Below are positions 24,680-35,282 of a DNA stretch of 64,000 bases, piece by piece. Where the stretch lies: positions 124,001 through 188,000 of the forward strand of contig JACONQ010000012.1 of assembly GCA_014281115.1 (NCBI GenBank). The letters are read 5' to 3'. Under the pieces are notes generated by a model. It was not told the DNA's origin, ran no database searches, and was given only the letters and a program-made list of their open reading frames with translations. Position 1 is the first letter of the stretch. The number at the start of each line of letters is the position of its first letter. Both the position numbers and the translations under genes were made by a program. Origin of the DNA: Laburnicola sp. R22_1 (taxonomy: Eukaryota; Ascomycota; Dothideomycetes; Pleosporales; Didymosphaeriaceae).

Positions 24680-25905
24680 TAGCATCTTGTTGGGCGAATC
24701 ATCTCCAACGTATCACAAACTTACTCTATTCTAGCGTGCATGTCTGCGCAACGTATTATACCCGAATATGTATTCCTTACTGTCCAATTAAAAGATGAGC
24801 TTACGGTGAGAGAAGAATCAATTAACAGCCACAGCACTCGTTCCACGTACCTTAGGTAGTCAATTGTCATTTTGGATAGGTCGTGTGGCATTTGTGGAGT
24901 TGACATCAAGAAGTAATGCGGAGCATCCTGATCATTCGAGTTTGCTGTGAGTCATTCGTAAATTAGCTCACGGGAATTAGACAGTGCTTGTTGGCAAGTA
25001 GGCAACAGAAGAAACTTCAAAACAGATTAAAGTCAAGAAAACTTATTACAGTAAGGATTTAGATGACTTGGTCGAAGATCAAGTTAGAGAAGGTAAAAGG
25101 CGATAGTCAACTGCCACCAAATCATAGCCTTTGCGGACTATTAACATCGACTTCACATGTCTCTAGAAGATTCATGGATATTGAGGCAATCTGCAGCGAC
25201 TAAAACATAGTCATTATTAAATACCTACGCCCTGATCCTGGTGTGTTCAGTCTAGTCTACACCTTGATTAAGACTGTCTAATCGTGTAATTCGGGAGAAG
25301 TTCTCCTATATTTCCCCAGATACATGCTTAGAAACCTGGCCCCTTTTGATTATAAACCGACAATAGCCCAGTGTGGTAACAGCACTGACTACCACTTCTG
25401 GCTTATCACTTCCTGTCTGCCCCTTGTTGACGACGGGATCCATTCCTGCGGCCACAACCGCACGGAGCTTAGCAGGAGTTTGGTACTGTTTCTATTTGAG
25501 TGGATGTCTCCAGCAACGCATGACCAAAACTCAGAAGTTACATGAGTATATTCTAGGACACCATGCTTTAAAGCCCAGGGTATCACAAGCGGGCCATGAA
25601 CATTGCCCCAGTTGTCGTAGAACTAGTACTCTGTGATATCAGGTCGTTTCCTGAAAAAGGTGGTAATGCGGTAGATAGTCGTTGGTTGAGACATTGTGCT
25701 TTAGAAATGGCAATGTTAGAAGACCAATTCCTGATACCTAGGTATTGTTCGAACTTAGCAACCAGGGAAAAAGACAGGATTCGCGAAGAAAGGTGGTTAA
25801 ATATTAAATAATATCTGATATATATGGAACGTTGCAGGCCGCGGGGTATCTTAAGCTCGGGTATCGTTTTCAGGCAATGGTACAGAACCAATCAAACAAT
25901 CAAAG
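24680..25905. other. Non-coding gene debris
   Basis: Normal base composition but no convincing protein family on either strand; the longest frames (73-102 codons) overlap each other and show no domain. It may hold further eroded pieces of the P450/MFS locus. The copia 5' LTR begins at 25906. Confidence 0.5.
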
Positions 25906-26036
25906 TGTTGGCAGGAGCCCTTGGGGCACCTGGCAGGTGCTGGTCGTCTCATTGTTTACACACTATTATGTAATAGTGCTATATAGCAGATCTTCCGATC
26001 AGCTTAATCCAAAAACATTACATTCCACTTTCTTCA
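25906..26036 (+). repeat. 5' LTR of copia element (131 bp)
   Basis: Begins TGTTGGCAGG and ends TTTCTTCA. It is preceded by the target duplication CAAAG (25901-25905) and differs from the 3' LTR at a single base (CTTAAT here, CTCAAT there), a CA-to-TA change. Confidence 0.95.
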
Positions 26037-26047
26037 GGTTATGAGCC
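26037..26047 (+). promoter_or_regulatory. Primer-binding site, initiator tRNA-Met anticodon-loop type
   Basis: GGTTATGAGCC follows the 5' LTR with no gap. It is complementary to the anticodon stem-loop of initiator tRNA-Met (GGCUCAUAACC, containing the CAU anticodon) rather than to a tRNA 3' end. Drosophila copia is known to prime from a half-tRNA cut at this place; use of that mechanism here is inference. Confidence 0.7.
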
Positions 26048-26274
26048 TGGCAATTTTGCTGCACCGTTATTATGGCAACTTAATCGTCTTTTAATTGCCT
26101 CTTAACCGCCCTGTATACCGCTGCATGCTTAACTACCGCTGTATCTACCGCTGCAGCCCTACTAGTTGTCCCACTGCTTCGCAGAATTCGCCACTGCCGA
26201 TAGCTGCTACCTAGTATTACCTTACTAGCAGCATCGTCAACCTACACACTCAGCGTTAGTGAGATTGTCACATT

Positions 26275-29200
26275 ATGGCCTTGACGTTCCAATTTAAGCT
26301 CGATCCTTTATCTCTACCCAAGCTGTCTGCCCGGGGTGACAACTTTCCTGAATACCGCTCTGCATGGCAAATTGCGTTCAGGTACGCGGGCCTCTAGCCC
26401 GTTATTTCGAAAAAGAAGACTCGCCCTGTAGTAGTTTCTCCGGCAACTAAGGAAAACACCGCTGCCATCGATGCCTAGGACGCTAATAACAATAAGGCAA
26501 TAGTAATAATCCTCTCCTTAGTTCACAATGACCTTACTATAGCTATTGCCAACTGCGAAATATCTCCTGCTGCCTAGGAATACCTCTCAAATCGATTTAA
26601 TCGCGACACTGGTAATTCCTCCATCCTGCTGTTCCGCAGCCTTATAAATCTGCGCTACAAGGACAGGGATGACCTTCGCGTTTATCTGGATGAATTCCAC
26701 CAACAGTGGACCCGAATTGCGAAACGCGCAGCCTCCTCCACACAGTCTGTCGCTGTCGCCATAAGGACAATGTTCTAGTTGAATGAGGTTAAGGGCTCCT
26801 TCTTCCTTGCTACCTTGCCGGACACAATAGACAACGTGATCGATAATTTGTTAACTAGAAACCTCACTAGATTCCAAGACATTGAACCTAAAATCCTGGA
26901 CATCTTAGAGAAGTTCTCGCTGGACAGCGATGCCTTGTCGCTAGCATACTCTGCCTACCAGACTGCTGCACGCTCTGCTTAACGCGGAGGGTCGCAGGTG
27001 GAATGCACCTGGTGCCGCAAGCACAATCTAACTTTTGTTGGTTATGTCTACACCAACTGCAACAAGCTTTAGAAACACAAGCAGGCTTAGTAGAAGAAGT
27101 TGGCACAGCAGCCAAAGAAAGCTGCACCAAAGAAGGCGAAGAAGCAGAAGGCCAACAACGCTGCTGCTGTGGAATCTGAATCCAAGGATGACAACAGCGG
27201 CACTGACATCGTGGCTTTTTCTGCCACACACATTAATCTGACCTTGTCGCTATTAACGCTCCTCGATGCGAACGGCAAACGACCCTGTTCTAACAACGTA
27301 AGTGCTCATGCAGTTTTAATTTAGCAACCCTCTACCTCTGATTCTGCTGTTTGGCTATTTAACACTGGTGCCTCACGGCATATGTCAGGCTGTATCGATG
27401 ACTTCACCGACCTTGAACCAGGGAAGGGTACTATTACGATTGCAGGCGGCATTCAGCCACCCATTCACAGAATTAGAGACATCCACCTTCGCTGTTGTCT
27501 GCCTAACGGGTCGACACGCATCGCAAAGCTAACCAACGCTCTCTACAGTAGTGAACTGTACTGCACACGCCTATTTTCGTGGGCCTACGTGCGAAACAGA
27601 TTCCAAATGTACGCTATTAAGAACGATCTGTTCTTGTCTCACCACAACCGCACCGTGCTGTGGGCGAGACATGCGAATGGGGTAATCAGAATCCAGACTG
27701 AAAATGTCTCTGACATTGCCTCACGATCTGCCGCACCGGCGGCGTACGCGACATCGCGCGACATCGACCCTGTCATCGAAGACACCGCGTACGATCCACC
27801 CTCGATCGAATCTATATATACAGGCCCTCTGAGCTCCCAGGAGCAAGAGGATAGGCTGGGGGAGGATGGTACACCGTCAGAAAGCGCATTCTTTAGTTCT
27901 TTTGAGGAGTTCCACTGCGCATTTGGACATTGTTTGATTTCTAACCCTAAGCGAATCTATCGCAACGGGTACCTTGTCCTAGACATGCCTATAGGATTTG
28001 ACTGCAGCACCTGCAAATTATCCAAATCTACGCATTCTAAACCCGTCGCAGGACCGGACGACCTCCGGAAGACCAAACCCCTCGAGGTCATACACTCAGA
28101 CCTCTCTGGGAAATTTGCACGCAAGAGCCTTGGTGGCAATTAGTATTACATGTTATTTATTGATGACTGCACCCAATTTCCATGGGTGCGCTTCCTTAAG
28201 AAAAAGTCTAACGCGCCTTAAGCTATTAAGGATTTTGTGAACTACATCAAAAAGCAATTTGGACCCTAGAAGCTCAAACACATTGACCTTACCCGCATAT
28301 TCCTTCGCTTTAAGAGCGACAACGGCGGTGAATACATTAACAAGAATCTTGCGCAATTCATGGCAGAGGAAGGCTGCATCCATGATACCGCTCCGCCCTA
28401 CGCCCACGCATTAAATGGTGTCCCAGAACGGTTTAATCGCATCCTCATACAGATAGCGCGTTCCATGCTCGATAATAATACCTTGCTGTTCCTATAGGCT
28501 AAGGCTATAGCGACAGCCTGCTTTCTGGCATCCATCGCCCCTTATTCGGCTAACCAGCTAAAGCGCACACCCTACAAGCTGCTTAGGAAAAAGAAACTAT
28601 CTATAAAGCATCTTAAACTATTTAGCATCAAGGCCTATGTGCACATCCCTATTAAGGCTCAAGCCGCGTCTAGCAAGCTTCTACACCGCGCTGAGGTTGA
28701 AATATTTGTAGGTTATGGAAACAACACCAAAATATCGCGCATCTACATACCTGCGCGCAACGTGATTGTCGAGTCTTGCGACGTTAAGTTTGAGGCCTAT
28801 ACTTCCTTTAAGGCACCTCTATACTTTTTATAGGTGTCTGATAAGGATGGCATTGTTCCGGCATTGACTGGTATTCCTTCCAAACGTACTCTCCCCATAG
28901 TAACGTCTAAACTTAACTCTGGAGAGACGGAGGCCCCCAATTTGAATGAAATACCCACTACGATGTTACCTGGGACAAATGCAATCAATGCAGGGCCTCC
29001 GCGCTTCACAGCCCCTACATCTGCATCGCGAGGACAGCGAACGCAATTCCCACAACCAGGAACAGTGTCACCTACGCGTTCTCCAAACACGCGACGCGTA
29101 CCTCACGCGTCCACACCGCGCGTCTTACGCGCGCTCCCTACACGCACTGACAGGTCTGGACCACCGCGTTCTACACGCGGAATTTCAGAAACGTCACCTA

Positions 29201-30942
29201 CGAACCCTGCAAACTACACCACTCGCACCGGCAGACTAACAAGAGCGCCTGCAAGATATGGCGAAGAGACCAACATCGCACTCACTTAGTGCGATGCTTG
29301 GGCAAATGTCGCTGTGGATAATGGCGTTTATCTTATGGAATACGGCGCCACCGCGTTCATCGATGAGGACACGCCATCTACATACTTGGACGCAGTTGCT
29401 CGCGGACCGCTATGGCAAAATGCAGTCGATTGAGAACTGCAGGCACACATTGACAACCACACTTGGGAGGTGGTTGACAGGAGTGAAATACCGGCTGACG
29501 CGAAACTGGTGGGCACGAGATGGGTTTTTGACACCAAGCGAAACGAGGAAGGCAAAGTCATTAGGCGCAAAGCAAGAATTGTCGCATAAGGATTCTCACA
29601 GCGCCCCGGAATTGACTACCTTGATACTTACTCACCTGTAGCTCGCTATGAATCGCTCCGCCTGATCTTCTGGGTGGCATTGTGTCGCCGCTGGCAGCTG
29701 CGATTAATTGATTTCGACGCTGCATACCTCAATGGACTACTACAACATCTTATCTACGCGCGCTGCCCTCCTGGAGTTGGCAAACCAAATGGCACATTAG
29801 TGCTGCGGTTGCTGAAATCTCTCTATGGCCTCAAGCAATCTGGTCGAGAATGGTATGAGGTGCTGTCCAACTTCCTCAAACAATACGGATTTCACTAGGC
29901 AGCGTTCGATCCTTGCGTGTTCATTGGTGAAGGACTCATACTTGGCATCTATGTTGACGACGTCCTAATGGCGGGAGCTAATGCATCTATTGACTCCTTT
30001 CTATTCGCTGCTGCTGAACGCTTTTTATTTAAGGATTTAGGTCGACCTACAATGCTGTTGGGATTGGAAATTGAATATCTTAATCCTATTGGCGTTCGTC
30101 TGCATCAGACCACGTACGCACGCGCAGTGCTCCGGCGATACGGCATGGAGGACTGCAACCTCCGCAAAACTCCACTGGACCCCAACGCATTTCCGCCCCG
30201 GACATTGTCAGACATCCCTATTGACATCGAGCGACAAAAGCTCTATTAGTTGGTGATTGGATCCCTCAACTTCCTAGCTATTGTCTCTCGACCTAACCTG
30301 TCCTATCCGGTCAGCATGCTGGGCTTATACAATACGAATCTGTCTGAACAACATCTTAAGATTGCTTTTCAAGTGCTGCGCTACATCTAAGGTTTAGAAG
30401 GCTTCTTGGACATTATCCCCACGCTTGATAGCGGGGACATTGATGTAGTAATGTACTTAGACGCCTTATTTGGATCTAACCTAGATAACGCCAAATCCTT
30501 CTTAGGCTTTATACTCAAATTAGATGGTTCTACCCTTGTATAGTTATGCAAGCGACAAGCTTTGGTCGCTCGCAGCACAGCTGAGGCAGAATATATGGCC
30601 GCATCTGCCGCCGCCGCACATCTGCTCTGGACACGACAGGCCCTTAAAGAGATGATCCCGCAGAAGGCTCACTATCGCCTTTTAGTTGACAATAAAGCTG
30701 CATTGTCACTTATTCGCGATTATAAAATCTCAACACGCACTAAGCATATTGCTATTCACTACCACTTTATTTAGGAACGCTACCTAGGCCGCGAATTCGA
30801 AATTCAATATGTTCTATTGAAGGAAAACCTTGCTAATCTGTGTACGAAAGCATTGCCGTTGCCTACACTTTCTACATTAATAGGATGTATCCGGTCTGGC
30901 ACGCATCCTACCCCGGACATGGCATTCTCTGGTAGATGCTGA
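26275..30942 (+). pseudogene. Copia gag-pol polyprotein, 1,555 codons, about 22 in-frame stops
   Basis: One frame throughout. Gag: 'LSARGDNFPEYRSAWQ' near codon 17, then a CCHC-like knuckle C-T-W-C...G-Y-V-Y-T-N-C (about 27,004-27,060) with the expected His read as Tyr. Protease: N-T-G-A at 27361-27372, the catalytic Asp changed to Asn. Integrase: HxxxxH...CxxC pre-domain near 27,915-28,015, D in 'HSDLSG', D in 'KSDNGGEY', E in 'GVPERFNR'. RT: 'GTRWVFDTKRNEEG', 'FDAAYLNG', 'YVDDVL'. RNase H: 'STAEAEYMA', 'DNKAAL'. Stops are about 17 TAG, 4 TAA and 1 TGA (29431-29433), at positions where the family has Gln (CAA/CAG) or Trp (TGG). That fits CA-to-TA and TG-to-TA changes. Confidence 0.92.
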
Positions 30943-31063
30943 TCGCTGCTAGTAGCTAGTTTGGGAGGACACTGATCGTTATTGATACTAGTAAACCATG
31001 CTCATGGTATTCTTGTACTATGGAACATTCACACCTATTTCCAGCACCTCCAGCTGGGAGGAC

Positions 31064-31194
31064 TGTTGGCAGGAGCCCTTGGGGCACCTGGCAGGTGCTG
31101 GTCGTCTCATTGTTTACACACTATTATGTAATAGTGCTATATAGCAGATCTTCCGATCAGCTCAATCCAAAAACATTACATTCCACTTTCTTCA
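31064..31194 (+). repeat. 3' LTR of copia element (131 bp)
   Basis: Same ends as the 5' LTR (TGTTGGCAGG...TTTCTTCA), followed by the duplication CAAAG at 31195-31199. Confidence 0.95.
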
Positions 31195-31199
31195 CAAAG

Positions 31200-31963
31200 T
31201 GGTGATAGAAATTGGCGGGCTGCTCGAGGTTGACACTCTGGAGCTTGAGTCATTCACCATTTCATGATCACTGACAGATAGGAGGTGAATCTAAGCCCTT
31301 AATTGCCAGATGACGTCTGTTTCCAGGGGTTAGACTTGTTATTATTACAAGGGAGATATCTGCAGTGGAAGCCAATCTGCATATAGAACTAAACTCTTAA
31401 ATTGCATAGTAGACCCGCCCGCTAGTACCTGCCACCTGCCACCTGGTATCTGGAACGAGGCGACAGGGTTGGTCAATTATGGATCGCACACTGTAGCGCG
31501 TAGCGCGTAGCGCCATGGGTCTGCTGGTAACGCATTAGATCGATAGCTTTAGTTCTTCTAAAATAGTACTTACATTTTTAGTTCGATGCTGCCAGGCAAC
31601 GCCCTATTGGGAATCCCCTCTATTCCTTCTTTGGCAGTGCCAAACCCCATGTCTTTGGGAAAAGCTACAAGTTCGCGGGACTGCCAATGCATCCTAACAT
31701 TTTGTGGAGGCCATGACGTCCGGGCAATGGAGTTGTACAGAGTACCCCTCGCCTAGCTGCTTAACCCCAAAGACGGTGCGAGTGGTAACGAGTGATTTTC
31801 TCCGACTGATAATTCGGGGAAGCGCTCGCCCACGCGCTAACATCCGAACGCCGCTATCATTAGCCTAGACGCGGTATTATCAAGACTAAGTAGCAAGCTG
31901 TTGTCTCTTAAAGTAATATCGCTGACATTAATATCCCAAGAATTTCACCCCAGACGGCAAAAC
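31200..31963. other. Intergenic, no gene seen
   Basis: Normal composition, no supported frame. Two small direct-repeat clusters: 'CTGCCACCTGCCACCTGG' near 31,428-31,446 and three GTAGCGC units near 31,493-31,514. Confidence 0.5.
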
Positions 31964-32344
31964 ATGTCAGACACAATCCAAGGCAAGGTTATAGCCCTCA
32001 TCAGCCCTGCCTCAGGCATCGGCCTTGCGACGGCGAAGCTCCTCGCCTCTCACGGCGCTTGCCTCTCTCTCGCGGATAACAACGCTAACCTTCTCGCTGA
32101 GACTGTCTCGGCCATTACCTCGACCGGCGGGATGGCCATTGGCACAGTTTTGGACATACGATCTAGTCCGGACGTAAAAGCGTGGATCTCGAAAACAGTC
32201 GAGCAGTTTAGGAAGCTGGATGGGTGCGCCAATATTGCAGGCGTGATCGGTCGGAAGCAGGGGACGCGGCATGTGTGGGAAATCAAAGATAAAGAGTATA
32301 ACTTCATTATTAAGACACGTGTTCACGAAGCCGAACGACCGTAG
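31964..32344 (+). pseudogene. Truncated short-chain dehydrogenase/reductase (126 codons)
   Basis: From ATG 31964 the product reads the Rossmann N-terminus of a classical SDR: a glycine motif degraded to 'ISPASGIGLATA' (family T-G-x3-G-x-G), an acidic cofactor position ('LADNNANLL'), 'VLDIRSSPDV' and 'DGCANIAGVIG' (family N-N-A-G). It diverges and stops at 32342-32344 just after the region that should lead into helix E. The Ser-Tyr-x3-Lys catalytic tetrad and the C-terminal half are missing (family length about 250 residues). An upstream in-frame ATG at 31901 only adds unrelated residues. No plausible intron rescuing the frame was found. Most likely non-functional. Confidence 0.7.
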
Positions 32345-33112
32345 GTTAATGTCATGTCATCAATTCTGGCTTAAGAGTGAGTTAGACTACTCTAGCATAT
32401 GGTGCAGTGTATGTTTAATTATATAGCGAGTAGTCGGCTCTTTACAACTAATACCTTCTCACGCTTTCTTAGATAGTGTTTTTTAAAGTGCCCGTTTTTG
32501 GGAAAAGATGAAACTTATCGCAAGGGGCCGAGTAGGAGAATCCAGTAAGTGCGTAGAGAGATAGACAAGTACTATTGCGACAGCGAGGAATAATGGAGGA
32601 ATAACCGTGTTGGATCTTGGGAAGCATTCCTCGTCCTGAATATACGTAAGCATTTGCCCACACCTCGGTAGTATGCGCCTGTTAGTTTGCTTAGAAATCA
32701 TACTGCACTACTATGAGTTTCTAGACTTAATTTTTTTTCCTTTTATGGATCAACAATAAGGACATGCTGACGCCACAATATGGCGTTCAAACATGTCCGA
32801 GCGTGCGCAAATTAAAACAAAACACGGGCGCATTATGCCGACGCCGACAGTGCATCTGCCGCCATCGTGTCCTCAACGCGGCGATAGTCGGGGATCGCCC
32901 AGACCTGCCATCTACACGGGAATCTGCATATTTCATGCGCACCGGAAATAGCCTATTTAGCCGTGCGCAACTGCGCATATACACTAATTTCATTATGCCC
33001 CCAAAGCCATCTATGCGCAGCCTAAAGCCGCCAAGGATACCTGGTGTTTTGCAGCATAACGCAGCATTAACAGCTAAGCCCTCCATTTTAAAGGCGGGTG
33101 TTTATAAATAGG
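32345..33112. other. Intergenic, one unrecognised 115-codon frame
   Basis: A plus-strand frame from ATG 32764 to TAG 33109-33111 is open but shows no domain, is basic and Pro-rich, and overlaps an equally long minus-strand frame, so I do not call it a gene. Repeated 'GCGCA' words (TGCGCAAC and similar) suggest repeat-derived DNA. Composition drops to AT-rich after 33,113. Confidence 0.45.
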
Positions 33113-33323
33113 CCTCTAGATTATAAAAAGATTACTCTATATATTTATATAGTAGCTATGCTATTAAAATAGTATACTTCGCTACTTAATTTAAATACTA
33201 ACTTTACTATATATTACTATACACTAACTAAGATAAATCTATACTATAGGTTAATTTTATACACTTTTTAATTACTATGTAGAACTATAAAAACTCTACT
33301 TATTTTATTATATTATTTAATAT

Positions 33324-33425
33324 GTGTTGCTAAATTAACTACCTAGGGTAAAACGACAAAGGCTTTCATCTTAAATAATAGGATAAAAAAGCAGAGCCCC
33401 CTTCTTAGTAATTAAAAAGAGCGTA
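33324..33425 (-). repeat. Short dispersed repeat family A, copy 4
   Basis: Inverted: 'AACTACCTAGGGTAAAACG', then 'AAAGCAGAGCCCCCTTCTTA', then 'GTAATTAAAAAGAGCG'. Confidence 0.75.
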
Positions 33426-33519
33426 ATATTTAATATAAAAGACTTTATTATTATGTCTTTAAGTAGATTAAGTTAATACTATATAGTAATTAATATAATA
33501 AATGAATATAAAGCCTTAT

Positions 33520-33590
33520 TTTACGCTTTTTTTAATTACTAAATAGAAGGCTCTACTTTTTTATTATATTATTTAAATTAAAAGCCTTTT
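33520..33590 (+). repeat. Short dispersed repeat family A, copy 5
   Basis: Plus orientation: 'TACGCTTTTTTTAATTACTA', then 'GGCTCTACTTTTTTATTATA' and 'AAAAGCC'. It forms an inverted pair with copy 4. Confidence 0.7.
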
Positions 33591-33687
33591 ATATTTTACT
33601 TTTAAGTGGTTAATTTAATATAATACATTAAAGATCTTTATTATATATAAATTCTAACTAAGATTAAGTCTATACTATATATATTAT

Positions 33688-33785
33688 TAAATTATCTATT
33701 TAGAAGTAGAATAAGAAAGGCTTTTATCTTAAAAAATATAGTAAAAAAGTATAGCCTCTTACGTAGTAATTAAAAAGAGCGTAAT
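33688..33785 (-). repeat. Short dispersed repeat family A, copy 6
   Basis: Inverted, RIP-altered: 'TATAGCCTCTTACGTAGTAA' in place of 'CAGAGCC...'. Lies inside the split family B copy. Confidence 0.7.
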
Positions 33786-33828
33786 ACTATATATAAAGAA
33801 AAGTAAAATAAAAAGTATTATATATTAT

Positions 33829-33930
33829 TAATTAATTACCTAGGCGTAGAATAATAAAGGCTTGTATCTTAAATAATATAATATAAAAAGCAGAGCCACC
33901 TACTTAGTAATTAAAAAGAGTGTAAAAAGA
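33829..33930 (-). repeat. Short dispersed repeat family A, copy 7
   Basis: Inverted: 'ACCTAGGCGTAGAATAATAA', then 'AAAGCAGAGCCACCTACTTA'. Lies inside the split family B copy, in tandem with copy 6. Confidence 0.72.
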
Positions 33931-34104
33931 TAATTATAAAAATGCAAAAAAGTATTATAATTTAGTATTTAGTATATAGTAGTAATAATAAAATATATAT
34001 AAAATAATAATAATTTTAGTATTAATATTTTATATAGTAGTATTATTAATAGTAGTTAATAAATAGTCTAGTATCTAGATTAGTTACTATTTTAATTATT
34101 TCTA

Positions 34105-34220
34105 TTCTTATTCTTATTCTTATTCTTACTCTTATTCTTATTCTTATTCTTATTCTTATTCTTATTCTTATTCTTATTCTTATTCTTATTCTTATTCTTA
34201 TTCTTATTCTTATTCTTATT
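34105..34220. repeat. (TTCTTA)n hexanucleotide array, about 19 units
   Basis: TTCTTA repeated with period 6 over about 116 bp and essentially one interruption (TTCTTACTCTTA near 34,126). Purine/pyrimidine asymmetric. It is not the TTAGGG telomere repeat. Confidence 0.95.
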
Positions 34221-34304
34221 ATAGCGTAAAATATTATTAAAGAAAATTGTAATTATATAATCTAGTAGCTAGTTTAATAGCTAGTCGAGAAGTATATAAT
34301 ATTA

Positions 34305-34415
34305 TAGGTTTTTACAACTGAGAGGTTTCTAATAAAAATATTATAATAATAGTAGTTATTTCTCCTACGATTATTAATATATAAAAGCGTTTTAAGGTAT
34401 TAATAAAAAGGATTA
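34305..34415 (+). repeat. Short dispersed repeat family C, copy 4
   Basis: 'GTTTCTAATAAAAATATTAT', then 'AAAAGCGTTTTAAGGTA'. Confidence 0.7.
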
Positions 34416-34688
34416 TATAATATTATAAATTAATTCTAAAAAAGTGTTAATACTATATATATAAACTATTTAGTAAAGTAGTTAGTAAAGTAGTAAAGTC
34501 TTTATAGCTAGTGTCTTAGTAGCTTTTTAGTAAGCTTTTTAATAGCCTACTTAGTAAGTATAATTACTATTAATTTTAGCTATTTTATAGTCTACTACAT
34601 AGTTTTAAAAGTAGCTATAATAGATTATTTAGTAAATGCCTTAAAGACTCTTAGTAACTTAGATATTTTAATACTATAATTTTTTTAT

Positions 34689-34806
34689 AATTACCTTTTT
34701 TACGCTCTTTTTAATTACTAAGCAGGGGACTCTGCTTTGTTTGTCACGTTATTTAAGATAAAAGTCTTTGTCGTCCTATCCCTAGGTAGATAAATTAACG
34801 CCACAT
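34689..34806 (+). repeat. Short dispersed repeat family A, copy 8 (well preserved)
   Basis: 'CTTTTTAATTACTAAGCAGG', 'ACTCTGCTTTGTTTGTCACG', 'TTATTTAAGATAAAAGTC', ending 'CCCTAGGTAGATAAATTAAC' and GCCACAT. Probably close to the unmutated form. Confidence 0.75.
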
Positions 34807-35037
34807 AGTAATTACTATAGATAAAAAATATAATATATTTATTATTTAGCACTTTATATATAAAACATTAAGTACTACTTTACTTTAATACTTATACTTT
34901 AGTTTTTATAGTAGCTATTTTAGTAAATAATATAAAAAATATTAAAGTATAATATATAGTATTATATAGTAAAGTTAGTATCTAATTTAAGTAGCTAAGT
35001 ATACTATTTAATAGCGTAGCTGCTATAAAGCAACCCC

Positions 35038-35160
35038 CTTGTAATTCGCTTTGCAAGCCTGCCGATAATTACTTAAGAGGCCTGCCTGCGAACACCTGCC
35101 GAATAATTAGCTTGCAAGCATGCCCACAATTACGTAGAGGTATGCCCACGAACACCTGCC
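35038..35160. repeat. Imperfect 60-bp tandem duplication
   Basis: Two adjacent units share 'TTGCAAGC.TGCC.A.AATTAC', then 'AGAGG..TGCC..CGAACACCTG' and CC. It lies about 120 bp upstream of the GMC oxidoreductase start. Confidence 0.7.
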
Positions 35161-35282
35161 TGTTTCAAACCCTGGCAATTGCAGTCGGCCCGAATCGCGG
35201 TGCTATTACGGTTGCCTATAACTTGAGGTATACATACAGGTAGTGGAGGACGTGAGCGTGTGTGGAACTGTATCCTCTGATC

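Larger units (their letters stand above)
25906..31194 (+). mobile_element. Full-length Ty1/copia retrotransposon, 5,289 bp
   Basis: Two 131-bp LTRs (130/131 identical), a 5-bp target duplication CAAAG at 25901-25905 and 31195-31199, a primer-binding site directly after the 5' LTR, a purine-rich tract (CTGGGAGGAC, 31054-31063) directly before the 3' LTR, and one gag-pol frame 26275-30942. Structurally complete but coding-dead. Near-identical LTRs imply recent insertion, while the internal nonsense codons look like RIP. It has no net frameshift across 4.7 kb. Confidence 0.95.
33635..34080 (-). repeat. Dispersed repeat family B, copy 4, inverted and split
   Basis: 33,640-33,685 reads the reverse complement of the family B end ('AAAGATCTTTATTATATATA', then 'AATTCTAACTAAG'). 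33,950-34,078 continues with its other part ('AGTAGTAATAATAAAATATA', then 'AATAGTAGTTAATAAATAG'). Two family A copies lie between, so A inserted into B or duplicated within it. Confidence 0.6.
33113..35037. other. Second AT-rich RIP-type patch (1.9 kb)
   Basis: Same TA-rich, gene-free composition as the left island. It is made almost wholly of dispersed repeat families A, B and C plus a hexanucleotide array, so it is a repeat landing zone between the SDR relic and the GMC oxidoreductase. Confidence 0.85.

Noticed and set aside
26275..30942. Possible stop-codon reassignment (UAG/UAA read as Gln), as stops sit at Gln positions without frameshifts
   Set aside because: Several stops lie at conserved Trp positions, the protease Asp is also mutated to Asn, and host genes in the window end normally at TAG/TAA. 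RIP explains all of these.
32764..33111. 115-codon ORF as a small secreted effector
   Set aside because: No signal peptide, no conserved Cys pattern, overlaps an equally long opposite-strand frame, and sits in repeat-like sequence.
34105..34220. Telomeric repeat tract
   Set aside because: The unit is TTCTTA, not TTAGGG, and it is flanked on both sides by ordinary repeat and gene sequence.
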